A stretch of DNA of 64,000 bases. It comes from Streptomyces barringtoniae (GTDB lineage Bacteria > Actinomycetota > Actinomycetes > Streptomycetales > Streptomycetaceae). The stretch spans positions 186,001-250,000 of the forward strand of contig NZ_JAJHNP010000002.1 of NCBI RefSeq assembly GCF_020819595.1, read 5' to 3'. The position numbers and the translations under genes were made by a program. Below are positions 45,270-53,397 of this stretch, in pieces. The stretch's first letter is position 1, and every line of letters starts with the position of its first letter. The notes below the pieces were generated by a model. It was not told the DNA's origin. It saw only the letters and a list, made by a program, of their open reading frames with translations, and ran no database searches.

Positions 45270-45698
45270 TCAGGCCGCCAGATCCTTCACGGCCACCACC
45301 TGGTCGACCGGCACCCGGACCAGCAACTCACCCGGAACGCCGTTGCGGGCGCCGTAGTCCTCGGCGCGGTCCTCGCCCATGTACCGGGCGGCGATCCGGG
45401 TGGCCCAATGACGCACCTCCTCCAGGTTCTCCGACAGCCGTGCGCGGCCGTTCAGCACCACGAAGTGGAACGGCGGACGATCGTCGTCCACACACAGGGC
45501 GACCCGCCCGTCCCGGGCGAGATTGCGCCCCTTCACCGTCTCCTTGCCCGTGTTGAAGACCAGTTCGTCCCCGTCCAGCAGGAACCAGATCGGGGCCACA
45601 TGAGGGCTCCCGTCGGCGCGAACGGTGGAGAGCTTGCCGGTCCGGGTGCCGTGCGAGACGAACGCCCGCCATTCCTCGTCGGTCATCTTCTGTGCCAT
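45270..45698 (-). CDS. PPOX-class F420-dependent (or FMN) oxidoreductase
   Basis: A 142-residue split-barrel flavin/deazaflavin protein of the pyridoxamine 5'-phosphate oxidase-like family. The strand order is clear: TGKLSTVRADGSPHVAPIWF (about 21-40), DELVFNTGKETVKGRNLARD (about 44-63), VALCVDDDRPPFHFVVLNGR (about 66-85), and a C-terminal helix and strand. Proteins of this type in actinomycetes often use F420. The substrate is unknown. It is a single gene, convergent with the conservon GTPase. Confidence 0.88.
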   Translation of the reverse strand: MAQKMTDEEWRAFVSHGTRTGKLSTVRADGSPHVAPIWFLLDGDELVFNTGKETVKGRNLARDGRVALCVDDDRPPFHFVVLNGRARLSENLEEVRHWATRIAARYMGEDRAEDYGARNGVPGELLVRVPVDQVVAVKDLAA

Positions 45699-45790
45699 GC
45701 GCCCATCCTGCTTGCCCGGACGCCGGAGGTGGGGAAGGCTGGCGGGGAGTTCCTCCTGCCAGGGGGGAGACATCACACGGGGAGACGGAG

Positions 45791-46204
45791 ATGGCGCAGA
45801 ACCAGGGACTCGACTGGCTCCTGGACGATCTGACCGAGCGAGTGGACCACGTGCGGCACGCGCTGGTCCTGTCGAACGACGGGTTGGTCACGGGCGCGAG
45901 CACGGGCCTACGCCGTGAGGACGCCGAGCATCTGGCCGCCGTGGCATCCGGGTTGCACAGCCTCGCCAAGGGATCGGGCCGCCACTTCGGCGCCGGCAGG
46001 GTACGCCAGACCATGATCGAATACGACGACGCGGTGCTGTTCGTGACCGCCGCCGGCACCGGAAGCTGCCTGTGCGTGCTCAGCGGCGCGGAGGCAGACA
46101 TCGGTCAGATCGCCTACGAGATGACCCTGCTCGTCAATCGCGTCGGCGAGCATCTCGGCGTCGATGCCAGACAACCGGAGCGCACCCCCACCGCAGACGC
46201 CTGA
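45791..46204 (+). CDS. Second roadblock/LC7 protein, paralogue of the conservon CvnB
   Basis: A 137-residue protein starting MAQNQGLDWLLDDLTERVDH. Over the first 110 residues it closely matches the conservon roadblock protein at 43593: both contain LSNDGL, the ASTGL-REDAEHLAAVASG segment, SLAKG, GRHFGAG and VRQTM. It therefore looks like a duplicate. No kinase, DUF742 or GTPase gene accompanies it; the next gene is a DUF6397 protein. It may provide an extra regulator for the neighbouring GTPase or act alone. Confidence 0.9.
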   Translation: MAQNQGLDWLLDDLTERVDHVRHALVLSNDGLVTGASTGLRREDAEHLAAVASGLHSLAKGSGRHFGAGRVRQTMIEYDDAVLFVTAAGTGSCLCVLSGAEADIGQIAYEMTLLVNRVGEHLGVDARQPERTPTADA

Positions 46205-46231
46205 CCTGCGAGTTCTGCTCCCGCGGCGAAG

Positions 46232-46240
46232 TTATCCACA
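46232..46240. promoter_or_regulatory. Single DnaA-box-like nonamer TTATCCACA
   Basis: A perfect match to the classical DnaA box, about 90 bp upstream of the DUF6397 gene. One isolated box does not make an origin; it may regulate the gene or simply be chance. Confidence 0.4.
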
Positions 46241-46330
46241 GGGCTGCCACGACTTGCGCCGAACTGGCTACGGTGGGTGCACGGCGAACGCACAGGGCGT
46301 GAGCCAACGACTCCACGGGGGAGTACGACC

Positions 46331-47512
46331 ATGTCGGCAAGCACCTTCAGTCCGCCCCGGTCCACGACCTGCACCCCGACCCAAGCCGCCCGGGAACTGG
46401 GCCTCAGGCGCGGCGAGTTCGACCTCGCCGTGCACCTCGGCCACATCCGGACCGTGCCCGACGAGGGCGGGGGAGGCCGCAGGGTGGAGCGCACCGAGAT
46501 CGACCGCCTTCGCGCACAGGAGGGCTACCCGGACGCTCTTCACGACCGCGTGCGGGTGGTCGGCACCACCGAGGGTGCCGCCCTCATGGAGATCCCGGCC
46601 GGGCGGTTCACCCGCCTCGCCCGCCTGGGCCTGCTCGTGCCGGCCAAGTGGTACCTCAACCGGTACCGAGCCGTGGTCTGGTTGTATCTGGCCGAAGACC
46701 TGCGGAACTTCACCGCGGACCCCAAGAACGCCCATCTGCTCAAGGGACGTACGCCCGAGAACCTGCGGAGCCAGCTGGAAGCCGGAGTGGACCTGCGTGC
46801 CCGCAACTGGCGGGGACGCCACCTCGGATTCCTGCTGCGGCAAGCGGACGATCCGTGGGTACGAGTCGGCGCCGTGGCAGCCTTCCTGTCGCCCGTCGAG
46901 ATCGCGGACGTCGTCAAGGATCCCTACGAGCGTGCCTATGTGAACCGGTTCCGTCCCGCGCCACCCGGTCGGGGCACTCCGGGATCGCCTGCCGCGTACC
47001 TCGCCGAGCGGGTCACGACCGCGCAGGACGCGGACGAGATCGAGTGGCTCCGCAGCGAACTGGGCCATGTGCTCGAGGAGGCCCGCGCCCACTCACGGGC
47101 CCCGCGTCCGGCCGTCCGTCGCACCGCACCGGCCGTGCGAGCCGTCGCACGGCCCATCCCGCCCATGGCCCGGACGGTCACGCCACCCACGGAGGAGGCC
47201 GTACGGGCGCCGTCGGAGACCGGGGAGCAGCCGACCGCGGCCCGGGCAGCCGCGCCCCCGCTGCGAGAGCCGGAGGGCGAGCCGGTGACAGTGGGATCCG
47301 GGCCGAGCGGTGGACGGCTGCCGGGGCCGCCCGACCCGAAGGACGAGCCCGTGGTCCGAGCCTTCGAGTGGCACGGCACGCCGGTGGTGCGGGCGGCCGC
47401 GCCGTCTTCGGCCCGCCGGGGACACCGCGGCGCCGAGCAGTCCCCGACGCGGACCAAGCGGGGCCTGCGCGCCTGGCTGCGGGGGAGAAGGCCCGGGCCC
47501 GCGCGGGTCTGA
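46331..47512 (+). CDS. DUF6397 family protein
   Basis: A 393-residue protein known from Streptomyces genomes. GGGGGAG lies seven bases before ATG 46331. The N-terminal part (about 14-70) has a helix-turn-helix-like start (TPTQAARELGLRRGEFDLAV, then HLGHIRTVPD), followed by a conserved all-helical region with FTRLARLGLLVPAKWYLNRY and VVWLYLAEDLRNFTADPKN, ending about residue 250. The remaining third is a proline/alanine-rich disordered tail with several arginines at the end. It lies after the lone roadblock gene and may share its transcript. The function is unknown. Confidence 0.82.
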   Translation: MSASTFSPPRSTTCTPTQAARELGLRRGEFDLAVHLGHIRTVPDEGGGGRRVERTEIDRLRAQEGYPDALHDRVRVVGTTEGAALMEIPAGRFTRLARLGLLVPAKWYLNRYRAVVWLYLAEDLRNFTADPKNAHLLKGRTPENLRSQLEAGVDLRARNWRGRHLGFLLRQADDPWVRVGAVAAFLSPVEIADVVKDPYERAYVNRFRPAPPGRGTPGSPAAYLAERVTTAQDADEIEWLRSELGHVLEEARAHSRAPRPAVRRTAPAVRAVARPIPPMARTVTPPTEEAVRAPSETGEQPTAARAAAPPLREPEGEPVTVGSGPSGGRLPGPPDPKDEPVVRAFEWHGTPVVRAAAPSSARRGHRGAEQSPTRTKRGLRAWLRGRRPGPARV

Positions 47513-47546
47513 ACCACACGGCCGCAAGCCCGGTCACCTGGGCGCG

Positions 47547-48416
47547 CTACAGGGACCTGAACAGGCCTTCCTGGACGACCGAGACGAGCAGACGCCCCTG
47601 CAGGTCGTAGATGCGCCCGCGGGCCAGGCCCCGGCCGCCGGTGGCGATCGGCGACTCCTGGTCGTACAGGAACCACTCGTCCGCCCGGAACGGCCGGTGG
47701 AACCACATGGCGTGATCCAGCGAGGCCATGTCGAAGTTCCGCGGCCCCCACAGCGGCTCGACGGGGATCCGGACCGCGTCCAGGAGGGTCATGTCACTGG
47801 CGTAGGTCAGCGCGCACGTGTGCACCAGCGGGTCGTCGCCGAGCGGTCCGACCGCGCGCATCCACACGGCACTGCGCGGCTCGGCCCCCTTGATGTCCTC
47901 GGCGTTCCAGCGCAGCCGGTCGACATAGCGGATGTCGAAGGGCTGGCGGCGCGCCATCCGCTCCAACTGCTCCGGCAGCGCGCCCAGGTGCTTGCGGATC
48001 TCCTCGGAGACCGTCGGCAGCGACTCCGGGTCGGGCACCTCACGGGCCGGCGGCAGCTGGTGCTCGAACGGTCCTTCCTCAGGCTTGTGAAAGGAGGCGG
48101 TCAGATTGAAGATCGTGCGGCCCTGCTGCACGGCTGTGACCCGGCGCGTGGTGAACGACAGGCCATCACGGACCCGCTCCACCTGGTACACGATGGGCAC
48201 ACCGGGGCGGCCCGGCCGCAGGAAGTACGCGTGCAGCGAGTGCACCGGGCGGTCGCCGTCCGTGGTGCGGCCGGCGGCGACCAGTGCCTGGCCCGCCACC
48301 TGGCCGCCGAAGACGCGCTGCAGCGACTCCTGCGGGCTTCGGCCACGGAAGATGTTGACCTCGATCTGCTCCAGGTCGAGCAGGTCGACCAGTCGCTCGG
48401 CCGGGTTCGTCGTCAT
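47547..48416 (-). CDS. tesB: Acyl-CoA thioesterase II
   Basis: A 289-residue double-hotdog enzyme that hydrolyses acyl-CoAs to free fatty acids and CoA. AGGAGA precedes the ATG. The first hotdog shows VFGGQVAGQALVAAGRTTDG and SLHAYFLRPGRPGVPIVYQV (about 36-80); the second shows TYASDMTLLDAVRIP, DHAMWFHRPFRADEWFLYDQ and the end GRIYDLQGRLLVSVVQEGL. The conserved aspartate, serine/threonine and glutamine of the TesB site are in the expected places. It converges on the DUF6397 gene and lies downstream of the helicase gene on the same strand. Confidence 0.95.
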   Translation of the reverse strand: MTTNPAERLVDLLDLEQIEVNIFRGRSPQESLQRVFGGQVAGQALVAAGRTTDGDRPVHSLHAYFLRPGRPGVPIVYQVERVRDGLSFTTRRVTAVQQGRTIFNLTASFHKPEEGPFEHQLPPAREVPDPESLPTVSEEIRKHLGALPEQLERMARRQPFDIRYVDRLRWNAEDIKGAEPRSAVWMRAVGPLGDDPLVHTCALTYASDMTLLDAVRIPVEPLWGPRNFDMASLDHAMWFHRPFRADEWFLYDQESPIATGGRGLARGRIYDLQGRLLVSVVQEGLFRSL

Positions 48417-48456
48417 CGGTGGGATTCTCCTGGGCTCACAACTGGTCTACAAGGGT

Positions 48457-50970
48457 TCACAGCTGACCGACATCGGTGACGCGCACGACCGCACGGCCCT
48501 CGGCGTCCGAGGCCGCGAGGTCGATCTCCGCACTGATGCCCCAGTCGTGATCACCGTTCGGGTCGTCGAAGATCTGGCGGACGCGCCAGAGGCCGTTCTC
48601 CGGCTCCTCGTTGATGACCAGCAGCTTGGGACCGCGGGAGTTGGGACCGGTGCCGAGGTCGTCGTACTCGTCCCAGTACTTGTCCATCGCCTCGCCCCAG
48701 GCGTCGGCGTCCCACCCGGACTCGGCGTCCATCTCGCCGAGCTCCTCGACCTGGTCCAGGGCGGCCAGTTCCACGCGGCGGAACATGGCGTTGCGGACCA
48801 GGACCCGGAAGGCGCGCGCGTTGGCGGTGACCGGCTTCACCTCGTCGGCCTTTTCCTGAGCCTCCTCGGCGGTCATCTCCTCCGGGTTCGCGAGCTGCTC
48901 CCATTCATCCAGCAGACTGGAGTCCACCTGGCGGACCATCTCGCCGAGCCACTCGATCAGATCCTGCAGATCCTCGGACTTCAGGTCGTCGGGGATGGTG
49001 TGGTCGAGGGTCTTGTAGGCGCTGGCGAGGTAGCGCAGCACGATGCCCTCGGTGCGGGCCAGCTCGTAGAAGGAGACCAACTCGGTGAAGGACAGCGCCC
49101 GTTCGTACATGTCCCGGATGACCGACTTCGGCGACAGCGGGTGGTCGCCGACCCAGGGGTGGCTCTTGCGATAGGTGTTGTACGCGTGGAAGAGGAGCTC
49201 CTCCAGCGGCTTCGGGTAGGTGATGTCCTGGAGGCGCTCCATGCGCTCCTCGTACTCGACGCCGTCCGCCTTCATCGCGGCGACGGCCTCGCCCCGCGCC
49301 TTGTTCTGCTGGGCGACGAGGATCTGCCGCGGGTCGTCCAGGGTGGACTCGACGACGGAGACCATGTCGAGGGCGTAGGACGGCGACTCGGGGTCGAGGA
49401 GTTCGAACGCGGCGAGCGCGAACGTGGACAGCGGCTGGTTGAGCGCGAAGTCCTGCTGCAGGTCGACGGTGAGCCGGACGATACGGCCCTCGGCGTCGGG
49501 CTTGTCGAGCTTCTCCACGATCCCGCCGTCGAGCAGCGACCGGTAGATCGCGATCGCCCGGCGGATGTGCCGGAGCTGCTGCCTGCGCGGCTCGTGGTTG
49601 TCCTCCAGGAGGTGGCGCATCGCCTCGAACGCGTTGCCCGGGCGGGCGATCACCGACAGCAGCATCGTGTGCGTCACCCGGAAACGCGAGGTCAGCGGCT
49701 CCGGTTCCGACTCGATCAGCTTCTGGAAGGTGTTCTCCGTCCAGCCGACAAAACCCTCCGGCGCCTTCTTGCGCACCACCTTGCGCCGCTTCTTCGGGTC
49801 GTCGCCCGCCTTCGCCAGCGCCTTCTCGTTCTCGATGACGTGCTCCGGCGCCTGCGCCACGACGAGCCCCGCCGTGTCGAAACCGGCCCGGCCCGCCCGG
49901 CCCGCGATCTGGTGGAACTCCCGGGCCCGCAGCGTGCGTACGCGGCTGCCGTCGTACTTGGTGAGGGCGGTGAACAGGACCGTACGGATGGGCACGTTGA
50001 CGCCGACTCCGAGCGTGTCCGTGCCGCAGATGACCTTCAGCAGACCGGCCTGGGCGAGCTTCTCCACCAGGCGCCGGTACTTGGGCAGCATGCCGGCGTG
50101 GTGGACGCCGATGCCGTGCCGGACGTATCGGGAGAGGTTGCGGCCGAACTTGGTGGTGAAGCGGAAGTTGCCGATCAGTTCGGCGATCTGGTCCTTCTCC
50201 TCGCGCGAGCACATGTTGATGCTCATCAGCGCCTGTGCCCGCTCCACGGCCTGTGCCTGCGTGAAGTGCACGATGTACACCGGAGCCTGCTTGGACTCCA
50301 GCAGGTCGGTGAGGGTCTCGGTGAGCGGGGTGAGCTGGTACTCGTAGGAGAGCGGCACCGGGCGGGTCGCCGAACGGACCACCGACGTGGGGCGGCCGGT
50401 GCGGCGGGCGAGGTCCTTCTCGAAGAAGGACACATCGCCCAAAGTGGCCGACATCAGGATGAACTGCGCCTGGGGAAGCTCCAGCAGCGGGATCTGCCAG
50501 GCCCAGCCACGGTCGCCCTCGGCGTAGAAGTGGAACTCGTCCATGACGACCTGGCCGACATCCGCGCCCTTGCCGTCGCGCAGCGCGATCGACGCCAGCA
50601 CCTCGGCGGTGCAGCAGATCACGGGCGCGTCGGCGTTCACGGAGGCATCGCCGGTGAGCATGCCGACGTTCTCGGTGCCGAACAGCTTGCACAGCTCGAA
50701 GAACTTCTCCGACACCAGCGCCTTGATCGGGGCGGTGTAGAAGGTGACCTCGTCCCGGGCCAGCGCGGCGAAGTGCGCGCCCGCGGCGATCATGCTCTTT
50801 CCGGAGCCGGTGGGCGTCGAGACGATCACGTTCGCCCCGGAGACCACCTCGATCAGCGCCTCCTCTTGATGGGGGTAGAGGGTGAGGCCGCGCTCCTGCG
50901 CCCACGACTCGAAGGCTTCGTACAGGGCATCGGGGTCGGCGGTCGGCGGCAGCTGATCGATGAGGGTCAC
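48457..50970 (-). CDS. DEAD/DEAH-box (DEFH) helicase with DUF3516-type C-terminus
   Basis: An 837-residue Ski2-like ATP-dependent helicase. GTG 50970 was chosen; the frame extends 20 residues upstream without protein character. Motif I STPTGSGKSMI is near residue 50, motif II DEFH in VVMDEFHFYAEG near 142, motif III SATLGDVSFF near 175, and motif VI in FHQIAGRAGRAGFDTAGLVV near 345. HHAGMLPKYRRLVEKLAQAG marks the second RecA lobe. The C-terminal half (about 430-837) has the actinobacterial DUF3516 pattern, with YERALSFTELVSFYELARTE. It likely acts on structured RNA or DNA; the in vivo role is unknown. Confidence 0.92.
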   Translation of the reverse strand: MTLIDQLPPTADPDALYEAFESWAQERGLTLYPHQEEALIEVVSGANVIVSTPTGSGKSMIAAGAHFAALARDEVTFYTAPIKALVSEKFFELCKLFGTENVGMLTGDASVNADAPVICCTAEVLASIALRDGKGADVGQVVMDEFHFYAEGDRGWAWQIPLLELPQAQFILMSATLGDVSFFEKDLARRTGRPTSVVRSATRPVPLSYEYQLTPLTETLTDLLESKQAPVYIVHFTQAQAVERAQALMSINMCSREEKDQIAELIGNFRFTTKFGRNLSRYVRHGIGVHHAGMLPKYRRLVEKLAQAGLLKVICGTDTLGVGVNVPIRTVLFTALTKYDGSRVRTLRAREFHQIAGRAGRAGFDTAGLVVAQAPEHVIENEKALAKAGDDPKKRRKVVRKKAPEGFVGWTENTFQKLIESEPEPLTSRFRVTHTMLLSVIARPGNAFEAMRHLLEDNHEPRRQQLRHIRRAIAIYRSLLDGGIVEKLDKPDAEGRIVRLTVDLQQDFALNQPLSTFALAAFELLDPESPSYALDMVSVVESTLDDPRQILVAQQNKARGEAVAAMKADGVEYEERMERLQDITYPKPLEELLFHAYNTYRKSHPWVGDHPLSPKSVIRDMYERALSFTELVSFYELARTEGIVLRYLASAYKTLDHTIPDDLKSEDLQDLIEWLGEMVRQVDSSLLDEWEQLANPEEMTAEEAQEKADEVKPVTANARAFRVLVRNAMFRRVELAALDQVEELGEMDAESGWDADAWGEAMDKYWDEYDDLGTGPNSRGPKLLVINEEPENGLWRVRQIFDDPNGDHDWGISAEIDLAASDAEGRAVVRVTDVGQL

Positions 50971-51115
50971 GCACCCATCTTGCCTGGCCTTGCCCCCGAG
51001 GGGGGAATCGGCTTCGGGCAGGAAGATCATGGCCGCTACGCTGTGTCGCCGACGGCATGTCAGCGCACCAGGTCAACTGGACAGCGGCACACGAGGAATG
51101 GGGCGGGAAGCGGCC

Positions 51116-51910
51116 ATGATGGGACCAGCACACTCACTGTCGGGGGCCGCGGCCTGGCTCGGGGTCGGAGCCGCCGCCGCGGCGGCGGGGCATCCGATGC
51201 CCTGGCCGGTTCTCCTCGTGGGGGCTCTGATCTGTGCCGGTGCCGCGCTCGCCCCGGACCTCGACCACAAGGCGGCGACCATCTCGCGCTCCTTCGGTCC
51301 GATCTCCCACTGGATCTGCGAGATCGTGGACAAGCTGTCGTACGCCGTCTACAAGGCGACCCGGATGAAGGGCGACCCGCGCCGCAACGGCGGTCACCGC
51401 ACGCTGACGCACACCTGGCTGTGGGCGGTCCTGCTCGGTGCCGGCTGCTCGGCGGCGGCGATCGCGGGGGGCCGATGGGCCGTGCTGGCGATCCTGTTCG
51501 TGCACATGGTGCTGGCGATCGAGGGCCTGCTGTGGCGGGCGGCGCGCGGCTCCAGCAGCGATGTCCTGGTCTGGCTGCTGGCGGCGACCACTGCGTGGAT
51601 TCTCGCGGGCGTCCTGGACAAGCCGGGCAACGGCTCCGACTGGCTGTTCACGGCGCCGGGCCAGCAGTACCTGTGGCTGGGGCTGCCGATCGTGCTCGGT
51701 GCGCTGGTGCACGACATCGGGGACGCGCTGACGGTGTCCGGCTGCCCGATCCTGTGGCCGATCCCCCTGGGGCGCAAGCGCTGGTACCCGGTGGGGCCGC
51801 CGAAGGCACTGCGGTTCCGGGCCGGGAGCTGGGTGGAGCTGAAGGTGTTGATGCCCGTGTTCATGCTCCTCGGCGGCATGGGCTGCGCGGCGGCCCTCAA
51901 CGTCATCTGA
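51116..51910 (+). CDS. Membrane-bound metal-dependent hydrolase, YdjM family
   Basis: A 264-residue integral membrane protein of the LexA-binding, inner-membrane-associated putative hydrolase family. Conserved acidic and histidine residues lie at predicted membrane boundaries: HSLSGAAAWLG (residue 6), ALAPDLDHKAATISRSFGPI (about 45-64), GGHRTLTHTWLW (about 92-103) and GALVHDIGDALTVSGCPILW (about 202-221). This set of H and D residues is the putative metal site. Start ATG 51116, immediately followed by a second ATG. It is divergent from the helicase gene. The substrate is unknown. Confidence 0.88.
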   Translation: MMGPAHSLSGAAAWLGVGAAAAAAGHPMPWPVLLVGALICAGAALAPDLDHKAATISRSFGPISHWICEIVDKLSYAVYKATRMKGDPRRNGGHRTLTHTWLWAVLLGAGCSAAAIAGGRWAVLAILFVHMVLAIEGLLWRAARGSSSDVLVWLLAATTAWILAGVLDKPGNGSDWLFTAPGQQYLWLGLPIVLGALVHDIGDALTVSGCPILWPIPLGRKRWYPVGPPKALRFRAGSWVELKVLMPVFMLLGGMGCAAALNVI

Positions 51911-52001
51911 GGCACCCCTCGCATCTGCGGTGCCCCGCGGATCTGCGCCACCCTCCGCGTCCGAGGCGCCCCGCGCATCTGACGCCCCCGGCACCTGGCC
52001 C

Positions 52002-52029
52002 GAGGCGCCCCTGGGGATCAGGGCGCCTC
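52002..52029. terminator. Hairpin between the hydrolase gene and rpmE2
   Basis: GAGGCGCCC (52002-52010) pairs perfectly with GGGCGCCTC (52021-52029) around a 10-base loop that contains the stop codon of the ribosomal-protein gene. It sits between convergent genes and could end both transcripts. No T-run. Confidence 0.5.
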
Positions 52030-52281
52030 GCCGGTCTCCGCCCCGCCGTACCGGCGCTCGAAGCGGGCGATCCGGCCCTCGGTGTCGACCGTGCGGGCCT
52101 TGCCCGTGTAGAAGGGGTGGCTCTCCGAGGAGATCTCCACATCTATCACCGGGTAGGTCTGGCCGTCGTCCCACTCGATGGTCTGCTCACTCCGCGCCGT
52201 CGAGCGGGTCAGGAACGCGTAGCCTGCGGCGCGGTCGCGGAACACCACGGCGTGGTACTCGGGGTGCTTGTCCTGCTGCAT
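52018..52281 (-). CDS. rpmE2: 50S ribosomal protein L31, type B (zinc-free form)
   Basis: An 87-residue L31 of the B type: [20 protein letters not shown], then the signature [20 protein letters not shown] and the end ARFERRYGG. The zinc-binding CxxC pair of type A L31 is absent. Such zinc-free copies replace the zinc form when zinc is scarce and are usually under Zur control; I looked for a Zur-like palindrome in the 60 bp upstream and saw none. A normal GAGGAG ribosome-binding site is present. It lies alone, without the other zinc-free ribosomal-protein genes often grouped with it. Confidence 0.94.
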   Translation of the reverse strand: MQQDKHPEYHAVVFRDRAAGYAFLTRSTARSEQTIEWDDGQTYPVIDVEISSESHPFYTGKARTVDTEGRIARFERRYGGAETGEAP

Positions 52282-52341
52282 GGCGGCTCCTCGGGCGGGG
52301 CGGTCGGGCAGGGCGTGGGCGGGCCGGCCGGGGCCCGACGG

Positions 52342-52809
52342 TCAGCCGGACAGGGACTCCTCGTCGACGATGTGCATCGCGGCCTCCTCGGCGGAGGCGG
52401 CGGCGCCGTCGATGCCGACGTCCGTGGCGACGAGGGCCGCCTCCTCGTCCTCGTGCGCCCCCTCGTCCGGGGCCACAAGCCGGCCGGAGCGGAGGTTGCC
52501 CACCTCGTTGTCGAGGGGTTCCCCGTCGGTGTCGCGGTCACCGATGTCGTCGCCGTCCCGGGCGACGAGGTCGGGCTGCTCCTCGGCGAGCCGCTGGTCC
52601 AGCGTCTCACCCGCCTGGCGTTCGGCCGCCGTCACCCCGGTGTGCTCCACAGCCCAGGGACGCTCGGGAGGGGACCAGCCACGGTCGAGCGGGTCCGCGA
52701 CGCCGTCGAAGTCCAGTGTGTCCTCGACGTCGAGCACCCCCGAGTCCTCCCGGATCTCCGAGGAATCGGGCTGGTAGACGTCGTCCCCCCAGCCGTCGGC
52801 GCTGTCCAC
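52342..52809 (-). CDS. DUF5709 family protein
   Basis: A 155-residue, very acidic protein. GTG 52809 is preceded by GGAGG at five bases, which settles the start against longer open frames. The start region DSADGWGDDVYQPDSSEIRE and the middle (WSPPERPWAVEHTGVTAAER, then QAGETLDQRLAEEQPD) are typical of DUF5709. The family is common in Streptomyces and has no known function. The end is rich in alanine and glutamate (AEEAAMHIVDEESLSG). Confidence 0.85.
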   Translation of the reverse strand: MDSADGWGDDVYQPDSSEIREDSGVLDVEDTLDFDGVADPLDRGWSPPERPWAVEHTGVTAAERQAGETLDQRLAEEQPDLVARDGDDIGDRDTDGEPLDNEVGNLRSGRLVAPDEGAHEDEEAALVATDVGIDGAAASAEEAAMHIVDEESLSG

Positions 52810-53397
52810 GAGTACCTCCAGGTGGTGAGGACGGCCATGTGCCACCACACCGGGCGGCGGGCCGCCGGCACGCCTGGCACGAGGCGCACACGCCGCGAAC
52901 CGGGTGGTTCCGGAGTGTTCCCCGCACCGGTGCCGTTCTCCAGACTTCCACCCCTGCTCGGGACAGCGCAACGGCACGGGTACCGGACAGTGCCCGCGCC
53001 CGGACACCGGCACCGGTCACAGCCCACCGCGCGCCCGCCCGGCGTCACCTGGCTCGGTCGAGCGCCGGCAGGCCCTACTGGCCGCCCGTGTGCCATGGCC
53101 TGGCTGTCCGAAGCGCGGGGAGGCAGGGGTGCGCACCCGCCCGCCGTGACCCGGCTCGGTCGAGCGCCGGCGCCGATCCCCACGGTGGCCCGACGGGGCA
53201 CGGCGCCGGCCCCGGCCACGCGCCCGTCTGTGGCGGTCGGGCCGTCCCAGGAACCGGCGGCCGTGACCACGCCGCCTGACGGCGCGCCCCCGGTCACTGC
53301 GGGCAGCGTCGCCGCGATCGGGGGGACGACCGGGGGGAACGGCCTTGCCCGCGGGCACTGTGCCGCGGTACCGGCCGCCCGCGCGCCCGCCGGGTCC
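52810..53397. other. 588-bp intergenic stretch with a 19-bp direct repeat
   Basis: No gene is supported; open frames on both strands translate to low-complexity proline/alanine/arginine sequence. A perfect 19-bp direct repeat, GGCTCGGTCGAGCGCCGGC, occurs at 53051-53069 and 53153-53171, 102 bp apart, and each copy is preceded by a similar context. The stretch lies between the start of the DUF5709 gene and the end of the ABC exporter unit. Confidence 0.6.

Noticed and set aside
46232-46240. DnaA box as evidence for a replication origin
   Set aside because: Only one perfect box is present and no dnaA/dnaN genes or box cluster are nearby.
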